Source: Phoronis ovalis
Taxonomy: Eukaryota; Phoronida; Phoronidae
Assembly: GCA_028565635.1 (NCBI GenBank)
Contig: JAOXYB010058590.1
Coordinates: 1 to 10,902, forward strand
DNA length: 10,902 nucleotides
Reading direction: 5' to 3'
A program made the position numbers and the translations under genes. Shown here in pieces: positions 1 through 7,251 of the stretch (positions are counted from its first letter, which is position 1; each line of letters begins with the position of its first letter). Under the pieces are notes generated by a model. The model made no database searches and was not told the DNA's origin. It was given only the letters and a program-made list of their open reading frames with translations.

Positions 1-108
1 ATATTTGTAGCGTGAAGTTTGATAACAATTCTAAAATCATGTGTAATACGTAGAGTTAATATTTCCATTATTCCCTTTCACTTCCACCCCTTTGTGGGAT
101 TTTGTCAG

Positions 109-215
109 AATAGTGCACTCAAAATAACTTTAAAGACTGGTCCAAGGCGGTCAGTGCGTATGCACATGTTAACCCTGCGTACTGCACGTGATTATTATCA
201 AACTTCAAGTAACAG
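109..215 (+). other. Candidate exon with good acceptor and donor
   Basis: A pyrimidine-rich run ending TTTTGTCAG (AG at 107-108) and a consensus donor AACAG|GTAAGT (GT at 216-217) bracket 107 bases that are open in one frame and richer in G+C than their flanks. The peptide is basic, including GPRRSVRMHML, and is not recognised. It could be part of a larger plus-strand gene or a noncoding exon. Confidence 0.18.
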
Positions 216-259
216 GTAAGTCTCCTTGAAGTGTTTAATTTTACTAGCGTCGTAGAAAC

Positions 260-298
260 ATGAATAAAAACACATTTGGAAGTTTTATTTTTATTCAT
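260..298. other. Inverted repeat carrying AATAAA on both strands
   Basis: ATGAATAAAAA at 260-270 is perfectly inverted at 288-298, with a 17-base loop. Each arm contains AATAAA, at 263-268 on plus and 290-295 on minus. It could fold as a hairpin or act as a bidirectional polyadenylation site. It could also be a chance product of A+T-rich sequence. Confidence 0.35.
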
Positions 299-486
299 AT
301 TGAATATGTAATTAGTTGCAGCAAACACAGCGAAGGAGCATTCAATACCCATGACATGGCGACGATATTGAATACTAAAATTCGATTTCTCAAGCACCAA
401 TACGTGGTGGGAGCAGAATAGGAAGTTGACATGACACGTGACTCCTTCACCGTATTATACAGTACTTGATTACCTACAAAAACAGA

Positions 487-498
487 GATTTAAACATG
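487..498 (+). other. Possible start-codon exon ending directly at a donor
   Basis: AAACATG is followed immediately by GTGAGT, so the ATG at 496-498 would be the last codon of its exon, as seen in some animal genes. No following exon could be assigned, so this stays a weak candidate. Confidence 0.12.
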
Positions 499-1344
499 GT
501 GAGTTTTAAATGTTTTCGCTGAGATCATTGCAAACATAGTTAAATTTGTATTTTGAATTAAAACGCCTAAACATTGAAATATTGCCAACCCTGATGGATT
601 TAATTAAGTATGTTTATATATCATTAGTATATGTATAATGAAGTAATTTGAAATATGATAGTAATGATCGATGGTATTAAAAGTGCAGTGTATTTACTAT
701 TGAACAAAGACAAATTGAACAATAATAAGCATATACACCTGCACAAATATTTAAAATGCATGTACAATTTACCAAAGTTTACTAGTGCTGCAGGTATTAA
801 GATAACGCTGGTACATACATCTTTTAAGATGGTACAAACAATTGACAGTGGTTGCTCGCAATTTTCAAATCCAAGCCATACAGACGTGGCATAACTGCTA
901 AGGTGGTGTATAGGTAGTGCAGAGGGTGCTATTGTTGCATGTAGTTTTACGTGCCTGACTAATACGTTGAAAGACCCAGATTTATTAATAAAAATCCTCG
1001 AAACCTGTTCAGTAGAAACTACGGACCTGACATAGTTTGGTTAAGTACAGCTAAATGTAGACACACAATTATTTATTTTTTCAAAATTATATCATGTTTA
1101 AGTTTAAGCGTTATTTATGCAAAATTCTCCCAAATTGGCAGACCATGTTTGAAGTAACATCCCTTATAAGACGGTTTAAAATTGATAAAATTCACTCTAT
1201 ACTTAACTGCAAGATTTTATTAATAAAAAACAATCTAATGCTCTTGGCTCATCACACTTTCAAAGTATTTTTTGCTTAAAATGATAAGTTTATAAATATT
1301 TAGAGTGATTTAAAGCAATACTTTAACTATTCGACATTAGAACC
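499..1344. other. AT-rich stretch without a supported gene
   Basis: Only short A+T-rich open frames are present here, for example 655-894 on plus, without recognisable motifs, convincing exon boundaries or repeats. I see nothing supportable. Confidence 0.5.
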
Positions 1345-1698
1345 ATGCCCAGTAATACTACATTACTGGTGGATAATGCTTGTAATATGATATGTTGGAG
1401 GTATGTGTATCTGGGGTATTTCTTACAACTAGCTGTACCATTAAGAACTCTGGAATTAAAATTGGAGTATTGCTTTGCCCATCTATATTTTAGTAAGCCA
1501 AGGGTGTCATTAGCCGTATCAGGATTATATTGTTTTTACAAAGCTCCGTTCTACTATGATACAATATATTTTTCTATTTCTCGTATATTTTTGATTTTGG
1601 TTAAAAATCTAAACAATCAATTCGACTGGTTAACACGTCTACATGAACTTCCGGTCCATCTGATCTATTTGCATTTGTTTTTAGTTTTGCTAATTTAG
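1345..1698 (+). CDS. Open frame of 117 codons, hypothetical
   Basis: This is the longest ATG-started frame outside the retrotransposon. The ATG context is ACCATGC. The product would be hydrophobic and aromatic, rich in Leu, Tyr and Phe, with a Leu-rich C-terminus that could be a membrane segment, and no recognised domain. A donor-like GAG|GTATGT lies inside it at about 1397, so only the first 18 codons might be exonic. In a window this A+T-rich, one frame of this size among six is not far from chance. I would not call it a gene without expression data. Confidence 0.15.
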   Translation: MPSNTTLLVDNACNMICWRYVYLGYFLQLAVPLRTLELKLEYCFAHLYFSKPRVSLAVSGLYCFYKAPFYYDTIYFSISRIFLILVKNLNNQFDWLTRLHELPVHLIYLHLFLVLLI

Positions 1699-2238
1699 AC
1701 ATTAACATAAACAGCCAAGAAAATGTTTTTAAAGTTACTATTTAATTTGTTTTATGTTTATTTGGTGCAGACAGTGCTGTGTATATAAGACTGGATTATA
1801 TTCGGCAGAAACAATGTCGATGTGATATCAATCCTATGTTTGACACTGTATGTATAGTACATACATTCGTATGTTATTTTTAACGTTTTAATGATATGGA
1901 AAGTGGTTGAAACATTTGTTAAAGTGTGAGTGATATAGCACGTAACAGGATTTCAATTTTCAGATTGTTGAATGCCATGTTGTTTTAGAAAAGTTCTTGT
2001 TTTGCAAATCCTCATTAAAAATCCCCTAAAGCCTATAGTATTGTGTTGTAAAAACACAAAGTACCCTCACATGAAGCTAGCATTGTGTCATACAATGAAT
2101 GTGAGCGGGTATCCAATTAAACATTTATATACATCATCTATCTGAAAGGATGAGTTTACAGGCGGCAATAATTATCAACAGTCTTACTTAATGACATGTG
2201 GATCAATTTACGTAATAGAGAATCATAACGGAGATTTG
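1699..2238. other. Sequence downstream of the peptide gene
   Basis: Probably includes the 3' UTR of the minus-strand peptide gene. AATAAA on the minus strand lies at 1757-1762 and ATTAAA at 1889-1894. Nothing else is recognised. Confidence 0.3.
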
Positions 2239-2254
2239 CTAAACAAGACATTTT
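2239..2254 (-). CDS. Exon 5, terminal coding exon (tentative)
   Basis: The acceptor is a pure T tract, TTTTTTTTAG, with AG at 2255-2256. It completes the split Ala codon and adds Lys-Cys-Leu-Val before TAG at 2239-2241. This is the first strong in-phase acceptor that gives a short tail. Competing acceptors are at 2142-2143 (TCATCCTTTCAG, an immediate stop, leaving six mature Cys) and near 2298 (GATGTTACAG, a longer tail). Which is used cannot be settled from the sequence. Confidence 0.35.
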
Positions 2255-2736
2255 CTAAAAAAAAGCGCACATTAAAAATGATTGAACTTTGAATCCTGTA
2301 ACATCATACGTTAATAAAATGTATCAACCTGTATCCACTTTAAAAGTAGGATACAAATTTCAGGTGACACAGGGAAGTGGGATATAATATAGTAGATACG
2401 TTTACTTACGCAAAACAACAAAGGGTAGCGAAGCAGACGCAGCCGTCCCACCAGCAGCAAAATCTGCGCTTTGTCATAGACTTCACTCCTGAAAGTATAT
2501 GGGCAATTGCAAAAGTTTTTCCTCAAAAAAGTAATTACATTTCCAGTTACCACTCCATGCAGGTATATTATTTCAAATTACGGAGACACATATATAACCC
2601 TTCGCTGAATTGTTAACTACTTGCCTGTTTCACTACGAGTGTCCTTTTCCGAGAAGTCTGCAGCTTGAATCACGCTTGAATCATGGTCATCAACTGGTGC
2701 TAACTGGAATTACAAACATTCAGACTATTCTCCATC

Positions 2737-2787
<51 letters not shown>

Positions 2788-2788
2788 C

Positions 2789-2827
<39 letters not shown>

Positions 2828-3531
2828 TACATAATGCCAGTGAAAGTGTTGACATCTTTACTCTTACAATTGAATGTTTTCATTTACAAATGTTACCTTG
2901 CAGTTGACAACAGCAACAGCGACTACAACCAGGAACACAACCTAAAATGAGATTTTACAGTACAATGTGCATAGCAAACACTTTACAATAAGTACTCTCA
3001 AAAGAATGTAGACCTTCTTGGTACTGCACAGTTCACACATCTTAGCCTGACTGACGCCTCAGCTTGTATGAACTATATTACCGAGTATCTTACCTAGAGC
3101 TCTGTAGAACTTAAAACGACGAAAAAGTTGTTTAAACTTTGACTGGTTTTAAAATTATTTTCGTTTTTCCTTTATAGGCAGATTAAAATATTTCTAGAAT
3201 AAAACCTTTATACTTGGACATTGTTGACATCTTGAAATGGCAAACGCTCAAACAGGGGGTAATGTTACGATATATCAAATATACCAGTAGAATCGTAGCT
3301 ACCAGTCTTAGATTATTTAACAACTCCGCCGAGTGACCATCACTGCCTCCATATGCAGACGTGTACACAGCCTCATCTACACAAACGACGAAAAAATATT
3401 AAAAACTGAAGCTTAAACATCATATCAGTCTATGAAATAACAATTAATGAACCATTAAAGCTGAGGATACAAACATTTGATAACCAACAGACATGAACAT
3501 CACCAAGCTTTCTACTCACCAAGGTTTTCAT
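2239..3531 (-). CDS. Five-exon gene for a small secreted cysteine-rich peptide precursor (predicted, spliced)
   Basis: Predicted from splice signals and phase; no single ORF shows it. Coding exons on the minus strand are 3520-3531, 2897-2941, 2625-2703, 2410-2488 and 2239-2254. Intron phases are 0, 0, 1 and 2, and every junction keeps one frame open from ATG to TAG, giving about 76 residues. The order is a start plus hydrophobic signal peptide (exons 1-2), an acidic Ser/Asp/Glu-rich propeptide (exon 3), then a Thr-Lys-Arg-Arg site followed at once by a cysteine-rich segment of pattern CC-x4-C-x-C-x4-CC (exon 4), with one further Cys in exon 5. This is the layout of secreted toxin-like or antimicrobial peptide precursors matured by a furin-type protease. 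I do not recognise the family, so toxin or defence role is inference. With exon 5 as drawn the mature region has seven Cys, an odd number; a terminal exon starting at 2141 instead would leave six. The nearest AATAAA on this strand is at 1757-1762. Confidence 0.6.
2410..2488 (-). CDS. Exon 4, basic processing site and cysteine-rich mature region
   Basis: Seventy-nine bases between acceptor CCATATACTTTCAG and donor TTTTGC|GTAAGT, both strong. The entry phase of 1 matches exon 3 exactly, the split codon becoming Gly. About seven residues after entry comes Lys-Arg-Arg, then Phe and the cysteine pattern CC-x4-C-x-C-x4-CC with a Trp-Trp-Asp-Gly loop between the second and third Cys. Exit is phase 2. 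The exon is clearly richer in G+C than its flanks. The plus strand is also open here for 79 codons, but that frame is better explained as a shadow of this exon. Confidence 0.6.
2625..2703 (-). CDS. Exon 3, acidic propeptide, with a GC-AG intron donor
   Basis: Seventy-nine bases: acceptor TTTGTAATTCCAG, entry phase 0, exit phase 1. The 26 whole codons give a polar acidic peptide starting LAPVDDHDSS and ending TRSET, with seven Asp/Glu. The donor is ACAG|GCAAGT, a GC donor that otherwise matches the consensus perfectly. Read through without splicing, the frame stops two codons later at TAG. An acidic spacer before a dibasic site is typical of propeptides of secreted peptide toxins and defence peptides. 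Confidence 0.6.
2737..2824. repeat. Compound microsatellite (AT)n then (GT)n
   Basis: Near-pure AT dinucleotides at 2737-2784, with one interruption near 2750, run into GT dinucleotides to about 2824. It lies in intron 2 of the minus-strand peptide gene, between the signal-peptide and propeptide exons. Length is probably polymorphic. Confidence 0.95.
2897..2941 (-). CDS. Exon 2, hydrophobic core of the signal peptide
   Basis: Forty-five bases between an acceptor (TCTCATTTTAG) and a donor (AAG|GTAACA), phase 0 at both ends. The fifteen codons are almost all Val, Ala, Leu or Phe and end in Asn-Cys-Lys. This is the h-region and cleavage region of a signal peptide, continuing exon 1 in frame. 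Such a run of Val/Ala codons exactly bounded by splice sites is hard to explain by chance. Confidence 0.6.
3285..3376 (-). other. Exon-like segment inside intron 1 of the peptide gene
   Basis: A strong acceptor (TTTTTTCGTCGTTTGTGTAG, AG at 3377-3378) is followed on the minus strand by a G+C-richer open stretch. In one frame it reads as an ordinary-looking peptide beginning EAVYTSAYGGSDGHSAELL and stays open to 3183. Donor-like GT follows CTG at 3302 or 3284. If included in the peptide gene after exon 1 (phase 0), the frame would be different and would stop after about 19 codons. So it is an alternative or poison exon, part of something else, or chance. No family recognised. Confidence 0.2.
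3520..3531 (-). CDS. Exon 1 coding part of the secreted peptide gene (start codon)
   Basis: ATG at 3529-3531 is followed by three codons (Lys-Thr-Leu) and then a strong donor, TTG|GTGAGT, with GT at 3518-3519. The context before the ATG has a purine at -3 (GAGATG). Met-Lys then Leu at the start is typical of a signal peptide n-region. The exon 5' end is unknown: it is either the transcription start somewhere near 3560-3600, or an acceptor-like TTTCTCCTGTATAG ending at 3565. Exit phase is 0. Confidence 0.55.
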
Positions 3532-3576
3532 CTCAACTTTCTCTTACTTGTTAATTGTAGATAACTATACAGGAGA

Positions 3577-4079
3577 AATGATTGTATCGGTTTTTACTTG
3601 CAGTTACATAGTCATTTTACAGATTCAGTTATCAGAGTACCAGCCTAAATGTTAAACTACTTATTGCTTTAATAATGATTGAACATAGGGGTAATATGGT
3701 TTGTGAGCAATTTATCTTGATAAATCGATGTAGATAATAACTAGCAGTTTATTTTCTTATTATTAGGGCTAAGGTAGACCCTCGTTACTGTTTAAATGAA
3801 CAATCGTGACAAATCCGCATTACTCTTTGTCCACACAAAATGGATATTTGTTTAATCTTTTAAAAGTGTTAACATTTTAAGGCTATGTCATATTTGTATT
3901 TCCAAATTACTGTGTGGAATGATTAGCGTCTATAACGATGTCCTGTAAACATCATTAGGTACATCCTACGGGAAAAATCAATAAATAGAAATTCGTGCTA
4001 ACTACATTTTTAGCGAGTAAACGATACTCACAATGCCACCATTATTGAAGGAGAGCCTAAGTCAAATTTTAACTACCTT
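3577..4079. other. Presumed upstream region of the peptide gene; no gene seen
   Basis: Lies upstream of exon 1 of the minus-strand peptide gene, so should hold its promoter or further 5' UTR exons. I find no convincing TATA box or other element and no supported open frame. Confidence 0.3.
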
Positions 4080-4245
4080 TTTAGCATTCTTCTATCCATA
4101 GAAGCAGCTGAATGCTCCATGCTAGCCTAGTTAGCTGGGGGACAAGGTTCATTTGCAGCTCCGACTTTGGCACAATCTGTGGAAAAAAGCATCCACTCGA
4201 TCACATATCGGGATTGGCAGAAGTCAAACAGCTTTCGTGACATTG
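4080..4245. other. G+C-richer island with competing open frames on both strands
   Basis: About 165 bases stand out from very A+T-rich flanks and look coding. On minus, 4127-4243 is a 38-residue frame with three Cys, ending NEPCPPAN. On plus, a frame open from about 4022 runs through ATIIEGEPKSNFNYLF, meets one TAG near 4129, then continues through SFAAPTLAQSVEKSIHSI to TGA near 4269. The plus reading is the more protein-like one and would be a broken copy with one nonsense codon. On minus there is also a strong acceptor-like TTTTTTCCACAG inside the island. This may be a transposon remnant or a conserved exon. Family not recognised. Confidence 0.3.
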
Positions 4246-4302
4246 AACTTATTATTAAACTATTTAATTGAACTTATTATTAAACTATTTATTAATAGTT
4301 TA
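4243..4302. repeat. 25-bp tandem duplication plus a 9-bp-arm hairpin
   Basis: The unit beginning TTGAACTTATTATTAAAC starts at 4243 and again at 4268. The second copy runs into a perfect inverted repeat, TAAACTATT (4281-4289) and AATAGTTTA (4294-4302), with a 4-base loop. Confidence 0.85.
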
Positions 4303-4387
4303 TTTTTACATATTACTAAACTATTTACTTGAAATATCTTAATTAAGTAAATTAATACTTTCCACCACTGAACCGAATGTTTCTTTT

Positions 4388-4453
4388 TATACTTATTACT
4401 ATATCTTTTTATATTTGTTAATATACCTTGTTATATTTATTAATATATATTTT
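4388..4453. repeat. Three tandem 22-bp AT-rich units
   Basis: Units start at 4388, 4410 and 4432. All follow the pattern TATAYTTRTTAMTATA plus a six-base T-rich tail, with a few differences between copies. Confidence 0.75.
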
Positions 4454-5244
4454 TATGAATGATTAATACGAAAAAGATCTACTGATAGAAACCAGGCCCG
4501 CTTCAATTTAAGAGAAGCAACATTGTGGTCGTTAGAACAAAGCATCATAGCAAAAGCATACGCCGATTTAGCAACAACACATTTAACATTTATGCTGATA
4601 TTCAATATATTTGTTTTAGTCATGTGCAATAAGGTTACTGAACCAATATATAAATATAAATATGAATAATGCATATGCGAATACAACGAAAACTATGATA
4701 TAATTAAAGTACTAATAGTTAGAAGTATTTTAACGGCATACGATACACATATAGTAAACGTGTACCCTATTTTGAGATTATGGAAAGAAAATGCAAGTAG
4801 TCCATATTAATACTTATAACCCGCCTTATAGCGAACAGTAAAAATAGCGATTCAATCGCAATATTTTTATTTTTTATTTATTATTATTTATTTCGTTATG
4901 TTTCAAATATCAAAAAAAAATACTCGATCAATCATTGAACTTTGTGTTAGTTAATATGCTTATAATTAATAACTTCAATACAATTTATATATTTCCCTTT
5001 AAGCATCCAACACAATTCCACATACATTGTATATTACTAGTAAAGTACCTGCTACATTTTCTTATTTTTATGTATTATAACATATCGGCTTATATACGAA
5101 GAATTATCCAGGCTCCCGTATCTTTGATAAACCCACTTGATCATATACGTTTATGAACGCATGCGCATTCGCCAATGAATTTGTCAACATTTTATAGTTT
5201 ACGTTTAATATAATGCATAGTTGAATAGGTTGGTCTGCAGTTAC
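4454..5244. other. AT-rich stretch, low-complexity T/TTA tract, no supported gene
   Basis: Contains a T/TTA-rich run at about 4863-4893 and an A9 tract near 4912-4920. Open frames here are short and of skewed composition. If 5245-5260 is a real first exon, this would be its first intron, but no following exon was found. Confidence 0.4.
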
Positions 5245-5260
5245 CTGTGAAGGAGGCCAT
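5245..5260 (-). other. Candidate first coding exon, ATG in strong Kozak context before a donor
   Basis: On the minus strand GAAAATGGCC gives A at -3 and G at +4, an excellent initiation context. Sixteen bases later comes the donor CACAG|GTAACT with GT at 5243-5244. The encoded start is Met-Ala-Ser-Phe-Thr, phase 1 exit. No second exon could be found with confidence. The acceptor near 4191 has a matching phase, but its segment is also explained otherwise. Confidence 0.22.
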
Positions 5261-5428
5261 TTTCTTCACATAGTAACGGTACTACTTCTTTCCTAAACCA
5301 GGTATTAAGTTATTTTTAAATGTTTTAATTGCTTTTATCAGTTCCTCCTAAATATATTCTATAACCGATATAATTGTTTTTTTTCTTTCATTGGATATTT
5401 TTCCTTATATTATTCTTTATCCTAGCTT

Positions 5429-5477
5429 ACTTATTATTTATTATTATTTATTATTAGTTATTATTATTTATTGTTAC
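5429..5477. repeat. TTA/TTATTATTTA low-complexity tract
   Basis: Imperfect runs of TTATTATTTA units, with no other content. Confidence 0.8.
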
Positions 5478-5663
5478 CTGCATCATAATTACAAGTTGGT
5501 ATAAGGACATATTTGTTTTTTCTATCCACTTCTGTAATAATTTCATTCTAAAACATGTCCAAACATTGCGTGAAGAAACTAGCCTCTTAAGAACTGATGA
5601 TATCCTTAGTAGACTAACCCCGAAAAATAGCACCACACAACTAACACAATTCGTAGCTTTGCC
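5478..5663 (-). other. Candidate exon ending at a CAG|GTAACA donor
   Basis: The minus strand is open from about 5663 to the donor ATGCAG|GTAACA. It reads a hydrophobic stretch with VVLFFGVSLLRISSVLK and then KWIEKTNMSLYQLVIMMQ. An AG that could be an acceptor lies just beyond 5663 but has a poor pyrimidine tract. Family not recognised. Confidence 0.15.
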
Positions 5664-5669
5664 CTAGCT

Positions 5670-6066
5670 CATATCAAATGTTGCTATCCGAGAGCCCAGA
5701 ATTAAAAACATCTGGTGATTTAGACGGACAGATAAAACTGAAAACAATTCCATTAAAGGGAAACATTAATTTTTGAAAAAGTTGTTATCAAGACGTTGCT
5801 ATAAATCTAAAAATGCAGAGAGGTGCAAAAGTCATGTTACTATAGCTATATAATGTTTATCGAATGACTGTTCAGTTCAGAAACTGATTATAGACAGACG
5901 AATAAAGCACGCGAAAAAAACTCGAAGAATTATTCATTGTCTAAGATTCATTATGTCTCAATTTACATTCAGTCAATTATCGTTAATATATAGCAAGAGG
6001 TTATCACAACAATGAGGGTATTCATATTTAATTCCTATTTTATTTGCTGTTAGGTAGGGTTGACCT
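5670..6066. other. No supported gene
   Basis: Ordinary A+T-rich sequence; only short frames without motifs. Confidence 0.5.
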
Positions 6067-6130
6067 GTTAACCCGTCCATGGCACTGAACGTGAATCTTA
6101 AACTCGACGTGTTAACACGTCCTGGGCACT
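6067..6130. repeat. Two near-copies of a 20-bp motif 44 bp apart
   Basis: GTTAACCCGTCCATGGCACT at 6067-6086 recurs at 6111-6130 as GTTAACACGTCCTGGGCACT, a 17 of 20 match. It looks like a remnant of a 44-bp tandem duplication. Confidence 0.6.
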
Positions 6131-6599
6131 TTAAGGGTTCAATAAATAAATGTAACTTCTTAAGGTAAACAAATAACAATAATTTCGTTTTTAATTAAAT
6201 TATTTCTTTCAAAATTCAACGCTTAAGTTATTTTATATATAAGTCTTATCAATGTCAATAATCACAGCTTATGGAAAACGTTTTTTGTGGCAGCTACTGG
6301 AAATATTTGTACGCTTGTTTCGCATTAAACATGTTAAATACTCCTTTCCTAGCTGAGTGTAGTGCCTAATGCTTATTTCCTACTAATATTATTCAGTTCA
6401 ATAAGTCAATATCCGTTTAAACTTATATAGCTTTAAAGTGTTTCATTTTTTGAGTTCAGCCGGGTGTGTGTATCGGTCATATCACATCTACCCATTCTTC
6501 CTGCAAAAGAAATTAAGAATTCCTGTTACAATGTTACAAGACGTCTTTGAATGTTGCATCTGTTAAAATAAAAAGAAGTTATTTTAGAACACCAGATGT
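6131..6599. other. No supported gene
   Basis: A+T-rich sequence without recognisable exons. It directly precedes the 63-bp tandem array, and very diverged earlier units may hide here. Confidence 0.45.
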
Positions 6600-7228
6600 C
6601 ATTAGTTACCAGTATTCAATGCATTGTTTCATATCGCTGTCCAAACGGCAATGTAAAAATGTTATACCAAAATGAAAGCATGATCGTTGTTGTCATATCT
6701 ATGGTATACAATAACTTAAAAATATCATAGGAAACTGAAATACGGATACTGTATTTCAAAAGTTTACAATACGCTAATATGAAAGAGGTTATTGGAAACA
6801 GAACCTATTGACATTCAGTATTTCATATTTCTGACATATGAAAATGAAAAAAAATCACAGACAGCAGATTTGTGAACCATCGTTGTTTTCGTATCTTTGC
6901 CCATGCGGTAATTTGAAGAGGCCATAGAATGCAAAAGTATGAACATAAGATGTTTCATATAATTCGGTATGCTGTAACGCCATAAAGTCAAAGGAAATAT
7001 TGACATCAATCCTTTCATACATTTGGCGATAATGCAAATGGACTTTAAAAACCAAATATGGACATCAAATGTTTCGTATCTCTGACCATCTCTGGCCATA
7101 TGTTATGTACAATGTCGATATAAAATACAACCATGGAATCCAGTGTTTTGCAGTAGGTAAAAATATCATATAGAATACAAATATAGACATTAAGTGTATA
7201 TATCTGGTGATGAGGAATGTAAACATAA
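6600..7228. repeat. Decayed tandem array, about ten units of ~63 bp
   Basis: The anchor GTTTCATATC or a variant recurs with its core at about 6627, 6691, 6754, 6821, 6887, 6953, 7013, 7072, 7147 and 7197. Nine intervals average about 63 bp. Around it each unit repeats the order GGAAACAAATATGGACATCA, then the anchor, then CTCTGGCCATATGG and GTAATGTAAA. Later units (7030-7110, 7170-7225) keep the pattern best. Overlapping minus-strand frames at 6815-7280 only reflect this repetition and are not genes. Confidence 0.8.
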
Positions 7229-7232
7229 TGAC

Positions 7233-7251
7233 GTGGCCTATAATAGGCCAC
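7233..7251. other. Perfect hairpin at the array end
   Basis: GTGGCCTA and TAGGCCAC form an 8-bp perfect stem around a TAA loop, immediately after the last repeat unit. No U-tract follows. It may be an element boundary. Confidence 0.6.

Noticed and set aside
2377-2616. Plus-strand frame of 79 codons with a CAG|GTATAT donor, reading QPSHQQQNLRFVIDF
   Set aside because: It is the antisense of exon 4 of the minus-strand peptide gene, whose splice sites and phases fit better. Its start is a GTG with a TGA just upstream.
4120-4160. tRNA/SINE-like box A (TAGCCTAGTTAG) and box B-like GGTTCATTTGC
   Set aside because: The spacing of about 23 bp is far too short for an internal Pol III promoter and box B matches poorly.
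4453-4686. Minus-strand 77-codon frame
   Set aside because: A+T-driven composition rich in Leu, Ile, Asn and Tyr, with no motif or coherent exon boundaries.
5104-5190. Minus-strand 28-residue ORF with TATAAA directly before its ATG
   Set aside because: The TATA-like run abuts the ATG, so it cannot serve as a promoter; the length is within chance and no motif is visible.
5220-5310. YY1-like GGCCATTTTC and CCAG|GTATTA on the plus strand, as a promoter and first exon
   Set aside because: The same bases are better read on the minus strand as a Kozak ATG with a following donor.
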